Of a DNA stretch of 64,000 nt, positions 44,359-53,398 are shown one piece after another. Numbering within the stretch: the stretch's first letter is position 1; each line of letters starts with the position of its first letter. Source of the stretch: Sulfitobacter sp. HNIBRBA3233 (GTDB lineage: Bacteria > Pseudomonadota > Alphaproteobacteria > Rhodobacterales > Rhodobacteraceae); NCBI RefSeq assembly GCF_040149665.1, contig NZ_JBEFLP010000004.1:62001-126000 (forward strand), read 5' to 3'. Under the pieces are notes generated by a model. That model was not told the DNA's origin. It ran no database searches and saw nothing but the letters and a program-made list of their open reading frames with translations. A program made the position numbers and the translations under genes.

Positions 44359-45864
44359 CTAGTCCGTCCTTCTGTTTTCATATGCATCCCTGAAATCCAC
44401 CCCGACATCGCCCAGAAACTGCTTCTCCGCTGTCTCGGCGATCTCGCGATAGCGCTCTTCGTAAATCTGCCAGAGCTTGGCACTGCGGCCACCGGCCACG
44501 AGGGACTCCAAAAGCCCCACGTCTTCCATCTCCTTCTCGATCTCGGAGGGGTCGAACTTGTCCACCATCCGCCGCAGCGCGACCTGAAGCGCGCTCCACG
44601 TGCGGACCTGATGGTCTGCAAGGTCGCGAAACGCGCCTTCCACAGCCTCTTCGGGGGGCAGGTATCCCTTCCCGCGCGGGCGGATCAGCGCTGCGAGCGC
44701 GTCTTCGGGCGTTGCCAGAAACTTGAGCGGGTTCACGTCGGCGCTGGCGATGATCGTCTGCGCCACGCGCACTTTCTGCTTTTCCTGCGCGCGGGTGCGC
44801 AGCAGCAGCATCACGCCTTCAACGAGTTGGCGCATCGAGCGGCCCAGATGTTCCATCTCGGCGGCGGGATCGGCGGAGGGCAACGCAGCGGGATCGAGCC
44901 CCATGCCCCGCAGCAGCGCGTCGCGCAATTCCGCGTCGCCCGCCTGCGCCGGTGGCGCCGCTTGTTTGGGCGTGGTCTGTCCACTCGGCGGTTGCTCTTG
45001 CGGCTGCGCGTCCGGGGCCTTGCGCTCCGTTGCTTCCGCTTCGGGCGGCGAAGGATCGGCGACGGGATCGGCCCCCAGATCCAGATCGAATGAAAATCCT
45101 GCCCCGTCGAAGCCGTCCATTTCCTCTGGGTCGTCTTGCGCGGGCTCCGGGCTGTCCGACCTGCCCCAGTCGCTGAAGATATCGGGTTTGGCCTTCGGGA
45201 CGGGCGGCACATCGACCGGATCGCGTGATGCCGGTGCCGGATCGTCGTCGTCAAAGAAACCGCCGCGCTTCGGCGGCTCTTCGCGGTCGGGCGGCGCGGG
45301 TTGCTCTGCGGGGTCGTTGCGCAGATCCAGACCGAAGGGATCACGCTGGTCCAGCGGGCGCGGCGGTCTGCTGACTTCCTTGTGGCGGTTTTCCTGACTG
45401 CCGTCGCTGCGCAGACCGAAGGGGTCAGGCAGGTTTGGGGGGCGCTCCGGCGGCGGGGCGGGCGGCCCTGCCGGGGTGTCATCTGACGGGAAGAAACTGC
45501 TGCGCGCGGGCTCGGGCGGGGCGGCTGGCGTCGTGGTTTCCGCCGCGCCGGACGCGGATTCGACCCTCAGCGTGAAGTCTCCCAGATGCAGCCTCATGCC
45601 CGGCTCTACGGGCACAGCGTTGCCAAGGCCCACGGGATTAGCGGCATTGTCGATGTAAAGCCCGCCCGAGGACGCATCCGTCACCACCACCTGTCCGGCC
45701 TCTTCGCTGATCACGCAGTGGCGGCGCGACACGAACATCTTGGGGTCGTCGAACTGCCAATCCGCATCGGAACTGCGCCCGATGGACAACTGTCCGCCCG
45801 AGAACACGCGCTCGGTCTCAACCTGCGGGGCGGGGGCTGCTTCGATGACGAACCTCAGTTTCAT
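44359..45864 (-). CDS. tagH: FHA-domain T6SS regulator TagH/Fha
   Basis: A 501-residue protein. The N-terminal FHA domain binds phosphothreonine: GRSSDADWQFDDPKMFVSRRHCVI has the Gly-Arg, Ser and Ser-Arg-Arg-His core. A long acidic, Pro-rich and presumably disordered linker follows (about residues 120-300). The C-terminal helical region is of the TagH type (LLRGMGLDPAALPSADPAAEM, then FLATPEDALAALIRPRGKGYLP and FDPSEIEKEMEDVG). In systems with threonine phosphorylation this protein is the kinase target and recruits assembly. ATG 45864 (MKLRFVIEAAP) fits the FHA domain start; a frame from 45978 overlaps tssG and is rejected. It overlaps tssG by 4 bases. Confidence 0.93.
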   Translation of the reverse strand: MKLRFVIEAAPAPQVETERVFSGGQLSIGRSSDADWQFDDPKMFVSRRHCVISEEAGQVVVTDASSGGLYIDNAANPVGLGNAVPVEPGMRLHLGDFTLRVESASGAAETTTPAAPPEPARSSFFPSDDTPAGPPAPPPERPPNLPDPFGLRSDGSQENRHKEVSRPPRPLDQRDPFGLDLRNDPAEQPAPPDREEPPKRGGFFDDDDPAPASRDPVDVPPVPKAKPDIFSDWGRSDSPEPAQDDPEEMDGFDGAGFSFDLDLGADPVADPSPPEAEATERKAPDAQPQEQPPSGQTTPKQAAPPAQAGDAELRDALLRGMGLDPAALPSADPAAEMEHLGRSMRQLVEGVMLLLRTRAQEKQKVRVAQTIIASADVNPLKFLATPEDALAALIRPRGKGYLPPEEAVEGAFRDLADHQVRTWSALQVALRRMVDKFDPSEIEKEMEDVGLLESLVAGGRSAKLWQIYEERYREIAETAEKQFLGDVGVDFRDAYENRRTD

Positions 45865-46916
45865 GCCGCACTCCTTTGCCGGTCCGGGGCGGGGTCCGCT
45901 GTGACGTTGGAAAAGCTCAGATCGTCCGCCGCCGCATCCGCCGCTGGAGCGATCCAGCTGGTGCGGCCCAGACGGCACGCACCGAGCCGTGCGGCGGGCA
46001 CTTCGCCCGCCTTGAGCACGAGACGCAGGTTGAACAGGATTTCCTTTCCCGCGGCGAAAATCAGCGCGTGGCGCATCCGCGACCAGGCCGCCGGATCATC
46101 GAGAAAATCCGAGAATTCAGCGAAAGTCAGCGGGCCGAGGCGCAGCTCTGCGTGGCTTTGGCGGTCGAACACCCGCGCCCCTGCCACGGCCCCTGTGCCC
46201 AGCCCCGCATGGGCGCGACCCAGCCGCGATTGCAGATGCTCCGGGATCGAAATCCACCGGCCCTCGAACTCCGACAGGGTGACGGGCACGCCCAGCACGG
46301 TTTCAAGAAAAGCGGTCAGCCGTTCGGGGCTGCGCGCCTCCATCACCAGCGATGTGGCGTGACGCAGCTTTGCCCCATCAAGGCGGATATCGCCTGTCGT
46401 CGTCCCGGGAAGCCCCTGCCCCGCGAGCGCGCGCATCGTCGCCGTGACACGCCCGCCGTCACCGTGGGCGATATTGATCTCGGGCTGTGCATCCGCCCAC
46501 GCCCGCCAGTAAAGCGCGATCAGCCGATGTTGCAGCATGTTGATGAAATCGAGAAAGGACGTATCGGCAACCGCACCGCTGCTGTCGCCCGCGAACCAGC
46601 GGTTCGACAGTCGCGCCATGATCCAGCGCGTCATATGCAGCGGCATCGGCCCTTCGGGTCCGATCAGACCCAGAACGTTCACGTCGACTTGCGGCTTGCG
46701 TTTGTCATCCCCTTCGAAAAAACCGGCCACGTCGGCGGCAGCGAAAGACAGCCGTGCGGTCTGGCCCAGACGCGCGGGTTCGCGCCCCGCTCCGCCCGCG
46801 CGACCGAACCGCATGGTGTCGGTCTCGAGCTGGCGCAGGAGTTCGAAGAAATCCATGCGGGCGATGGCTTCGGGCGTGCTCAGATCAGCGCGCGTGTGCC
46901 GGTCGTCATCGGCCAT
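45861..46916 (-). CDS. tssG: T6SS baseplate protein TssG
   Basis: A 351-residue baseplate wedge subunit that pairs with two TssF copies. Family signatures are FFELLRQLETDTMRFGRAG near the N-terminus, ADVAGFF, GLIGPEGPMPLHMTRWIMARL, DFINMLQHRLIALYWRAWADAQPEI and RLGPLTFAEFSDFLDD. The start lies inside the 3' end of tssF (37-base overlap) and the stop overlaps tagH as ATGA, showing tight coupling. Confidence 0.95.
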   Translation of the reverse strand: MADDDRHTRADLSTPEAIARMDFFELLRQLETDTMRFGRAGGAGREPARLGQTARLSFAAADVAGFFEGDDKRKPQVDVNVLGLIGPEGPMPLHMTRWIMARLSNRWFAGDSSGAVADTSFLDFINMLQHRLIALYWRAWADAQPEINIAHGDGGRVTATMRALAGQGLPGTTTGDIRLDGAKLRHATSLVMEARSPERLTAFLETVLGVPVTLSEFEGRWISIPEHLQSRLGRAHAGLGTGAVAGARVFDRQSHAELRLGPLTFAEFSDFLDDPAAWSRMRHALIFAAGKEILFNLRLVLKAGEVPAARLGACRLGRTSWIAPAADAAADDLSFSNVTADPAPDRQRSAA

Positions 46917-48757
46917 GTCACCTCCTTCTGCGCTTGGGTGAGATGCGTGCGCGTGCGCACGAAGGAATTGATCGCGGTGTGCCGCGCGAAAAGCTGCGCC
47001 AGCAGCGCCGACAGCAACAACCGGCTGCCCCCGCTCAGGATGGCATCATTCACCTCGACCGTGATCTCGGTGCCATGGCCGAAACACAGCGGGCCACCGA
47101 TCTGCAACCGCTCCAGCAGGGGGCGCGAGCGCAGGCCTGTGATGGACGTGCCGTGGCGCCCCAGCGCGGGATCGCCGCGGTCGGCGTAAAGCTTGATCAG
47201 CGCGCGTAGCGGTTCGGCCCCTGCCTCCCCCTCGGCCAGCGAGATGTGGTTGAGGCTGAGTTGCGAAATCCACCGCCACGTCAGATCGTCGATCTTGCGT
47301 TCGTCGGACGCCCCCGACGGCAGACTGGCGCGCAGGGACGCGCGCGGCCTGCGCATCGGCGACAGCAGCCGCACCGCCTGCACCGGATCGCCGCTGTCGA
47401 GCGTCAGCTTCGGCTGGTCGTCGAGGATCGGCAGATCGCGGTTCGTACACAGCGCCCGCACATCGAGCCGCCGGATCATCTTGGCCGCACGTCCGTGGCC
47501 GGGGCGCCCGATCGCGATATAGAAATCATCCCCGATATAGCTCGACCGTGTCTGCCCGCGCCGGACCTCTTCGGTGTCGGGGCGGCGCGGACGGCGGTCT
47601 GCGGAATAGACATAGCCGCTGTCGGCCTCTGCCTCGACCGAGAACAGCGGGGTGACCCGCGATTGCGGCCCGTCCGTTTCCGCATCCTCGACGCGCAGCA
47701 GCCGGTAGATTTCGTAGTCGCGCGGGCGCGTGCGGTCGGCCTGAACGATATGCTGCGCGCGGTTCCGGCGGACCTCGACGATATTACACTCGTGCTCGAA
47801 GAGGTTGACCACCGGCACCGTGAACAGGCTGAAATCCTTGGCGCTGATGCTCGACAGGTCGGCGCGCTCTTCGCTGAGCAGGACGATGATTTCCAGCGCG
47901 TTCTTGTCACAGCGCCGGACCACCGGGGCCAGCGCCCCCAGCCGCATGAAATAAAAGCGGCTCGGCATCAGGAAATACTCGCGCAGCAGCCGGTAGCCCT
48001 CGAAGGACGACCGCACGCGGGGCAAAAGCGCGTCACCGTCCGCGACACCGATCATGCCGGGCCGGTCGACGGGCACGAAGGGGATGCTTTTCTCGGCGGG
48101 CCGCGCCAGCGCCCCCGCGCCGAAACCGAACACCGCGTCGAAGATATCGCCACCGCGTGTGTCGGCCCCGAAATAGATGTCGAGCTGGTCCAGTGACAGC
48201 TCGGAAAGCTGCCCCGCGCCCTCGCGCTTGATCGTGATGCGGATACCCGCCGCCGCGTCACGGGCTGCCGTGCTGTTCACGCCGGCCTGGGAGAGCGCGC
48301 CACGGTCCTGAAGATACTCGACCTCGTGGATGGCCACGGGCCACAGCTGCGTCGACTGGGCGGTGGTGTAGGTGCAGCGCGTCTGTTGCCCCTCGCGCAG
48401 ACCCGACATCAGCCGCGTGCCGCGTTTCATCGTATGCCCGTCGAGCATCCGCAGCACCTGCGGGCCCGGTGTCATCGCGGCCATGGTCATCGCGGGCGCG
48501 GGGCCCCCGAGATCGGGATAGAGCGTGTCGATCAGCGTGCGCACATAGCGGCTGCTTTCACCGTCGACCTTCAGTCGCGTCCGCGCGGCGAGAAAGGCAA
48601 CCCCCTCAAGCAGGCGTTCGACATAAGGATCGGGGCACGGGATGCTGTCGAGCGCGAGATTGCGCGCCACGTTCGGGTGCAGCGCCGCGAATTCCTCGGC
48701 GACGGTGCGGATGTGCGACAGCTCTTCCTCGTAGTATTCCAGAAACGCCTGATCCAT
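46880..48757 (-). CDS. tssF: T6SS baseplate protein TssF
   Basis: A 625-residue baseplate subunit. The N-terminus FLEYYEEELSHIRTVAEEFAALHPNVARNL and the following DPYVERLLEGVAFLAARTRLKVD are diagnostic. RYVRTLIDTLYPDLGGPAPAM, EYFLMPSRFYFMRLGAL and the C-terminal GHGTEITVEVNDAILSGGSRLLLSALL are also family-typical. The length matches the family. It shares one base with the tssE stop (TGATG) and overlaps tssG by 37 bases. Confidence 0.96.
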   Translation of the reverse strand: MDQAFLEYYEEELSHIRTVAEEFAALHPNVARNLALDSIPCPDPYVERLLEGVAFLAARTRLKVDGESSRYVRTLIDTLYPDLGGPAPAMTMAAMTPGPQVLRMLDGHTMKRGTRLMSGLREGQQTRCTYTTAQSTQLWPVAIHEVEYLQDRGALSQAGVNSTAARDAAAGIRITIKREGAGQLSELSLDQLDIYFGADTRGGDIFDAVFGFGAGALARPAEKSIPFVPVDRPGMIGVADGDALLPRVRSSFEGYRLLREYFLMPSRFYFMRLGALAPVVRRCDKNALEIIVLLSEERADLSSISAKDFSLFTVPVVNLFEHECNIVEVRRNRAQHIVQADRTRPRDYEIYRLLRVEDAETDGPQSRVTPLFSVEAEADSGYVYSADRRPRRPDTEEVRRGQTRSSYIGDDFYIAIGRPGHGRAAKMIRRLDVRALCTNRDLPILDDQPKLTLDSGDPVQAVRLLSPMRRPRASLRASLPSGASDERKIDDLTWRWISQLSLNHISLAEGEAGAEPLRALIKLYADRGDPALGRHGTSITGLRSRPLLERLQIGGPLCFGHGTEITVEVNDAILSGGSRLLLSALLAQLFARHTAINSFVRTRTHLTQAQKEVTWPMTTGTRALI

Positions 48758-49479
48758 CAGCGTTCCTCCAGCGCGGTCATGGCGCGGCCGTTGTCCATAT
48801 CGATGCTGGTGGAGAGCCGCAGCCGTTCAGGCACCGGCGACAGCAACAGCACCCCGTCGATATCGATCCGCATCCCGACCTTGTCGCCGGTGCGCACACG
48901 CACCTTGACGGTGTCCTTCTTCAGCCGTGGTTCGAATACGTTCAGAAGCTCCTTGATCTCGCGCGCCAGTGCATCCTTGTCGAAATCCGCACCCGACCGG
49001 CCGGAAAAGGACGGCACACCGTAGTTCAGGACGGATCGCCTGATCTCGGGAAAGTCGGCCAGCTGGTGGGCCGGGCTTTCGTGGTCAAGGGTTTCACGGT
49101 CGGTGAGCAAGAATTGGGCCTCCAGCCTTTCGATGTTGAACAGCATTTCGATGTCGCGGCGCACGGCCTCGCGCAGCACGTCCGCCGTCACCACAACACC
49201 CCCTTCCTCGAGGCGGCGCTTCCGGGTCGACAGGTTGACCAGCCGGTAGGCGAGCAGTTTCGCGTCCTCGTCCAGATCGCTGTGCCGCTCGATGGCCCGC
49301 GTCCCGCCGCCGATCAGCGCGGCCACGTCATCGGCAGACCCCAACGCCTTTGTCAGATCGCGCACCAGCGCGTCATGTTCGGCGTCGAGGCCCGGCAGGT
49401 CGTCGACCAACCTGTCCCACAGGGACGGCTGGACGGCTTCCTGCCGGGCGACGGAAGGGTTGGTTTCACGGTCCGCCAT
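48757..49479 (-). CDS. tssE: T6SS baseplate protein TssE with long N-terminal extension
   Basis: A gp25-like wedge protein of 240 residues. The conserved core is at 100-215: VLREAVRRDIEMLFNIERLEAQF, then VLNYGVPSFSGRSGADF and LAREIKELLNVFEPRLKKDTVKV. The usual TssE is about 130-180 residues, so the first 80 or so residues here are extra, helical and charged (LVDDLPGLDAEHDALVRDLTKAL, AIERHSDLDEDAKLLAYRLVNL). No alternative ATG or SD before the core argues that the long form is wrong. It is followed within one base by tssF and preceded 21 bases upstream by hcp. Confidence 0.9.
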   Translation of the reverse strand: MADRETNPSVARQEAVQPSLWDRLVDDLPGLDAEHDALVRDLTKALGSADDVAALIGGGTRAIERHSDLDEDAKLLAYRLVNLSTRKRRLEEGGVVVTADVLREAVRRDIEMLFNIERLEAQFLLTDRETLDHESPAHQLADFPEIRRSVLNYGVPSFSGRSGADFDKDALAREIKELLNVFEPRLKKDTVKVRVRTGDKVGMRIDIDGVLLLSPVPERLRLSTSIDMDNGRAMTALEER

Positions 49480-49500
49480 GGCGACCTACCATGCGCCCGA

Positions 49501-49989
49501 TCAGACGCCTGCCGCGATATCGTAGCTGATCTCGTGCTCGTCTCCGGCGGAGTGATCGTCGGCCTGCACGGTGTACTTATAGGTGACGTTCTCAAAGACG
49601 AGACCGAGGATCTCCTCGACCATCTGGCCGTCTTCCTCCTCGCCGACGCCGACCATTTCGTATTTCGAGATGGTGACGTTCTCCATCGTGATGATCAGAT
49701 AATCGAGATGCGCCTCGCCGCTGTCCTTGCGCACCGAAAGGACCATGTCGGGAAAGGATTTGCCCTGCATACAGGCTAGCGCGAGGTAGACCGACGAGGC
49801 ATCGACGAACTTCTTGAGGTTCAGTGCCGATACCTGCGCGCGGGCGCGCGCACGGCCCTTGCCCACTTGTGCGGCAGATCCCTGTTCGATGTTCCACATG
49901 ATGTCATGGATATCGATTTCGTCTTCATGCTCGACACGTTGCGATTCACCGGCGATGTCACCGATCTTCAGATATGCTGTCAAAGGCAT
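49501..49989 (-). CDS. hcp: Hcp tube protein (TssD)
   Basis: A 162-residue protein that forms the hexameric rings of the secreted inner tube. It begins MPLTAYLKIGDIAGESQRVEHEDEIDI and has GRARARAQVSALNLKKFVDASSVYLALACMQGK, LDYLIITMENVTISKYEMVG and VFENVTYKYT, all typical of Hcp. There is no effector extension. It should be the most abundant product of the island. Thirty-one bases separate it from tssC, with an A+T-rich spacer. Confidence 0.96.
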   Translation of the reverse strand: MPLTAYLKIGDIAGESQRVEHEDEIDIHDIMWNIEQGSAAQVGKGRARARAQVSALNLKKFVDASSVYLALACMQGKSFPDMVLSVRKDSGEAHLDYLIITMENVTISKYEMVGVGEEEDGQMVEEILGLVFENVTYKYTVQADDHSAGDEHEISYDIAAGV

Positions 49990-50020
49990 TTGGGTTCTCC
50001 AATATTGTCTTCATTTTCAA

Positions 50021-51526
50021 TCAGGATTTGACGGAGGGCAGCTCAGAAACCAGACGCAGCGATGCGTTGATGCCCTCCAACTGGTAATGTGGCCGCAGGA
50101 AAAAACGCGCGTTGTAATAACCGGGACGGCCCTCAACGCTGTCCACCTGCACTTCGGCCGCTGCAAGGGGACGTTTTGCCTTGGCCTTGTCATCGGCCAT
50201 GGCGGGATTCGCCAAAACATAGCGATTGATCCATTCACTGAGCCAGACCTGCATGTCGGCCCGTTCCTTGAATGTCCCGACCTTGTCCCGCGCGATCGCC
50301 TTGAGATAATGCGCAAAGCGGCTGACGGGGAAGAGATAGGGAAGGTTGGCGGACAGTCGTTCGTTCGCCTGCGCGTCCGGATCGACAAGACGGCTCGCGC
50401 GGGTTTCATCGTCCTGCAACGAATGGGCGCCGATGAAGGCCGCGACATCCGTGTTCTTGCGGTGCAGGATCGGCATCATCCCGAGCTTGGCCAGTTCCGC
50501 CTCGCGCCGGTCGTCGATGGCGATTTCGGTCGGGCACTTCATGGCCGTCGAGCCGTCGTCGGTCGGGAAGGTATGGACCGGCAGGTTCATCACCGTACCG
50601 CCCGATTCAACACCGCGGATCTGTGTCCCCCAGCCGGAAATCTTGTGGCTGCGGTTGATGTTCACGCCCATCGCATAGGCGGCGTTCATCCAGACATAGT
50701 GGTCGTGCTGGCCGTCGATCTGCTCTTCGAAATCGAAGCCTTTGACCGGCACGGTTTCGGCGCCGTAAGGCAGACGCCCCAGAACCCGTGGCATCGCCAG
50801 ACCGATATACCGCGCGTCCTCGCTTTCGCGCAGCGACTGCCAGCTTGCGTAATCCGGGCTGGAAACGATCTGTTCCAGATCCTGCGGGTTCGGCAATTCC
50901 TGCCAGCTTTCCATGCGGAAAAGCTGCGGGGCGGCCGCAGCGATGAACGGCGCGTGCGCCGATGCCGCGATGCCCGAGATGTTGCGCAGAAGGCTTACGT
51001 CCTTGGGTTTGTGGCTGAATTCGTAGTCGCCCACGATCGCCCCGAAAGGTTCTCCGCCGAACATCGAATATTCGTCCGAATAGATCTTCTTGAAGATCGG
51101 GGACTGGTCCCACATCTGGCCCTCGTAATCCTCCAGATGATCGGCAAGATCCTCTTTCGAGATGTTGAGCACGCGGATTTTCAGCTTCTGGTCGGTCTCG
51201 GTATTGTTGACGAGATAATGCAGTCCGCGCCATGTGCCTTCCATCTTGCGCACTTCCGGGGCGTGCAGGATTTCGTTCATCTGCTCGCTCAGCATCCCGT
51301 CGATGCCCGCGATCAGCGACTTGATCGATTTGACCGCATTTCCCGAAATCGCCGCCGTTCCGGCGCGTTCCTTCGCGGCGAGCGCGAGGTTTGCAACCAG
51401 CGCCTGAAGCTTCTCACCTTCGCTGTCCTTGACGCGGAAATCCTTCTCCAGCAGATCGCTGAATTCCCCCAGATCGAGAGCTTCTGCTTCGGCGGCGGCG
51501 CCTGCGGCTTGCTTTTCTTCGGCCAT
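50021..51526 (-). CDS. tssC: T6SS contractile sheath large subunit TssC
   Basis: A 501-residue sheath protein. Signatures are EVRKMEGTWRGLHYLVNNTETDQKLKIRVLN, FGAIVGDYEFSHKPKDVSLLRNISGIAASAHAPFIAAAAP and AYAMGVNINRSHKISGWGTQIRG. It ends ARFFLRPHYQLEGINASLRLVSELPS. TssC and TssB polymerise around the Hcp tube, contract, and are recycled by ClpV. The length is standard. It lies 2 bases downstream of tssB. Confidence 0.97.
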   Translation of the reverse strand: MAEEKQAAGAAAEAEALDLGEFSDLLEKDFRVKDSEGEKLQALVANLALAAKERAGTAAISGNAVKSIKSLIAGIDGMLSEQMNEILHAPEVRKMEGTWRGLHYLVNNTETDQKLKIRVLNISKEDLADHLEDYEGQMWDQSPIFKKIYSDEYSMFGGEPFGAIVGDYEFSHKPKDVSLLRNISGIAASAHAPFIAAAAPQLFRMESWQELPNPQDLEQIVSSPDYASWQSLRESEDARYIGLAMPRVLGRLPYGAETVPVKGFDFEEQIDGQHDHYVWMNAAYAMGVNINRSHKISGWGTQIRGVESGGTVMNLPVHTFPTDDGSTAMKCPTEIAIDDRREAELAKLGMMPILHRKNTDVAAFIGAHSLQDDETRASRLVDPDAQANERLSANLPYLFPVSRFAHYLKAIARDKVGTFKERADMQVWLSEWINRYVLANPAMADDKAKAKRPLAAAEVQVDSVEGRPGYYNARFFLRPHYQLEGINASLRLVSELPSVKS

Positions 51527-51528
51527 GC

Positions 51529-52065
51529 TCAGCCCTCCTCGTTCTTGGTTGCGTTCATGGCCTTTTCGGCGGCCTGCGCCAGAAGCGGCTCGTTTGTCAG
51601 CAGCTGCGCGATGCGCTTCTCTGCATCGACCTTGCCGTCCATGTAGCTGAGCAATTCTTCGAGCTGCTTGCGCATCTTCAGCAGCTCGTTGAGCTGCGGC
51701 ACCTGTTCGGCCACCTTGTCAGGGGCGAAATCGCTCATGCTCTGGAAGCTGAGATCGACGAAAAGCTCCTCGTCGCTTTCCTCGCCATCCTCGGTCGGCA
51801 GGGTGTTCTTCACACGCGCCTTCACCCGCGGGCTGAGCGCTTCCATGAACTTGTTGAACCGGCCCGCATCGGTTTCCACGAAAGAGCGGTCGTTGATCGG
51901 TTTCTTGGCTTCGCGGGTTTCGGATTCGCCCGCCAGATCCGCCATCACCCCCATGACAAAGGGCAATTCGATGGTGGTGGGACTTCCGTAGTGTTCGACG
52001 TCATAGGCAATCTGGACCCGCGGGGCGCGATTGCGTTCGATAACCTTTTGCTTACTGCCACTCAT
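51529..52065 (-). CDS. tssB: T6SS contractile sheath small subunit TssB
   Basis: A 178-residue sheath protein with VIERNRAPRVQIAYDVEHYGSPTTIELPFVMGVMADLAG at the N-terminus, then RSFVETDAGRFNKFMEALSPRV and a C-terminal PQLNELLKMRKQLEELLSYMDGK, all diagnostic. GGAGGTA precedes the ATG. It heads the hcp/sheath part of the operon, 42 bases downstream of tssA. Confidence 0.96.
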   Translation of the reverse strand: MSGSKQKVIERNRAPRVQIAYDVEHYGSPTTIELPFVMGVMADLAGESETREAKKPINDRSFVETDAGRFNKFMEALSPRVKARVKNTLPTEDGEESDEELFVDLSFQSMSDFAPDKVAEQVPQLNELLKMRKQLEELLSYMDGKVDAEKRIAQLLTNEPLLAQAAEKAMNATKNEEG

Positions 52066-52107
52066 AATAAAATACCTCCGTCTTGATCAAAAAATATTGG
52101 TCTTCGG

Positions 52108-53253
52108 TTACTTTTTCTTCGCTTCGTCAACTCCTGCCACATTGCGAAATTCCTTCAGGCCCGAGGGCGCGATTTCCTCCATCAATTCAAGGAAATCCAT
52201 TGCCACCATGCGCCGCATCCGCCGCGCAAGATGCGGGATCGGGCTGCTGGGTTCGGTGCGTTCGTAAAATCCGATAATCCGGTCGAGGCTCGCTTCGACG
52301 TCGGCGCGTGAATTGATCGTGCCGGGCGCCGGTGCGGCAGATGCCTGTGCCGGCGCGGAAGCGGGAGCGGCCCCGTTCGATACCTGCGGTGCGGTCGCGG
52401 ACGGATCATCGACCACCTGTGGCGCATCCGCCGCCGTTGCCCCGACCGCCGCTTCCAGCGTTTTGCGCGCGAGCGCCAGAAACTCTTCGAGTTCGGGCAT
52501 CGGCACGCCGGGGCCGTCTGCAAATCCGGCGGCCTTGGCCACGGTCGCGCTGAGTTCGGACAGCGCCGCCTCGCTTGCCGACAGGCCCGCGATCAGCGCC
52601 GCGATCCCCTCGGCGTCTTCGGCGGCCATGGCGCGGGTCGCCGCCTTCACGCGGTTCACCTTTTGTGCGTGCGCGGCCAGCAATGCGTCCTTCTCGGCCT
52701 GGCTCAGGCCCGAGGCCGAGCGCGACAGCATGTCGAAATCGCTCAGGCTGGCGGCGGTCAGGTCATCACCGATGATCGGGCCGATCCCGCGCGGATTGAG
52801 GATCACACCGAACCGCAGGTCACACAGCAGCCCGTCTTCGTCGTTTTCCAGCTGCCGCAGCGCATTGGTGCGCGGCAATGCGGCCACCTTGGGATCGTCG
52901 CGGTCGCGCTGTGCGGGATGCAGGCTGTCCCAGTATTGTGTCACGCTCTGGCGCAGAAACCCGACGGCGGCGGCCAGCCCCCCGAACCCTTCAAGATTGT
53001 AGTGCGCGCGCGTCATCAGCACCAGAAGACGCAGGTCGCGCCCCTCCGAAGACAGCTCCTCGCCTTCTTCGATGATCCGCTGCCAGTCGACATTCGGCTC
53101 AGCCTCGGCAAGCGATCCGTCGTCGTTCATCCGCGCGGCCCGTGTTGCAGGCTCTGTCAAACGCTCCAGTTCGTGGAACCGCAAATCATGGCGCAGTTCG
53201 ATACCCGAAGGGCTATCCCCGTCAATGGGCGCGAGGAGGCTCTCAAAATTCAT
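52108..53253 (-). CDS. tssA: T6SS assembly chaperone/cap protein TssA
   Basis: A 381-residue TssA. The ImpA N-terminal domain is recognisable from LLAPIDGDSPSGIELRHDLRFHELERL and NVDWQRIIEEGEELSSEGRDLRLLVLMTRAHYNLEGFGGL. A Pro/Ala-rich linker (about residues 285-310) leads to a short C-terminal domain of the VasJ-like type (DVEASLDRIIGFYERTEPSSPIPHLARRMRRM, MDFLELMEEI). It coordinates polymerisation of tube and sheath. It is the first gene of the minus-strand T6SS operon, after a 145-base A+T-rich gap. Confidence 0.95.
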   Translation of the reverse strand: MNFESLLAPIDGDSPSGIELRHDLRFHELERLTEPATRAARMNDDGSLAEAEPNVDWQRIIEEGEELSSEGRDLRLLVLMTRAHYNLEGFGGLAAAVGFLRQSVTQYWDSLHPAQRDRDDPKVAALPRTNALRQLENDEDGLLCDLRFGVILNPRGIGPIIGDDLTAASLSDFDMLSRSASGLSQAEKDALLAAHAQKVNRVKAATRAMAAEDAEGIAALIAGLSASEAALSELSATVAKAAGFADGPGVPMPELEEFLALARKTLEAAVGATAADAPQVVDDPSATAPQVSNGAAPASAPAQASAAPAPGTINSRADVEASLDRIIGFYERTEPSSPIPHLARRMRRMVAMDFLELMEEIAPSGLKEFRNVAGVDEAKKK

Positions 53254-53398
53254 GCCCCTAGCTTTCTCAAAATAAATTCAAGTACGACTGTTGCACGAGA
53301 TCGTGATTCTAGCAACTCTGCGAAAGGCAAGGAATTCCACCATTGCGCGATCTTCTTTTTTCGCCCCTCTGCGCGTTATTTTATTTTTCGACGCTACG
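53254..53398 (-). promoter_or_regulatory. presumed promoter region of the main T6SS operon
   Basis: This 145-base gap precedes tssA. Bases 53340-53395 are markedly A+T-rich for this genome. CACGA and TCGTG form an inverted repeat at 53294-53305, within a wider TTGC...GCAA frame (53291-53315), about 40-60 bases upstream of the start: a candidate operator. I could not find a well-spaced sigma-70 or sigma-54 box pair, so the promoter class is open. Confidence 0.45.

Noticed and set aside
53320..53345. TGG...TTGC sequence before tssA considered as a sigma-54 promoter
   Set aside because: The distance between the GG and GC elements is two bases too short for a -24/-12 promoter.
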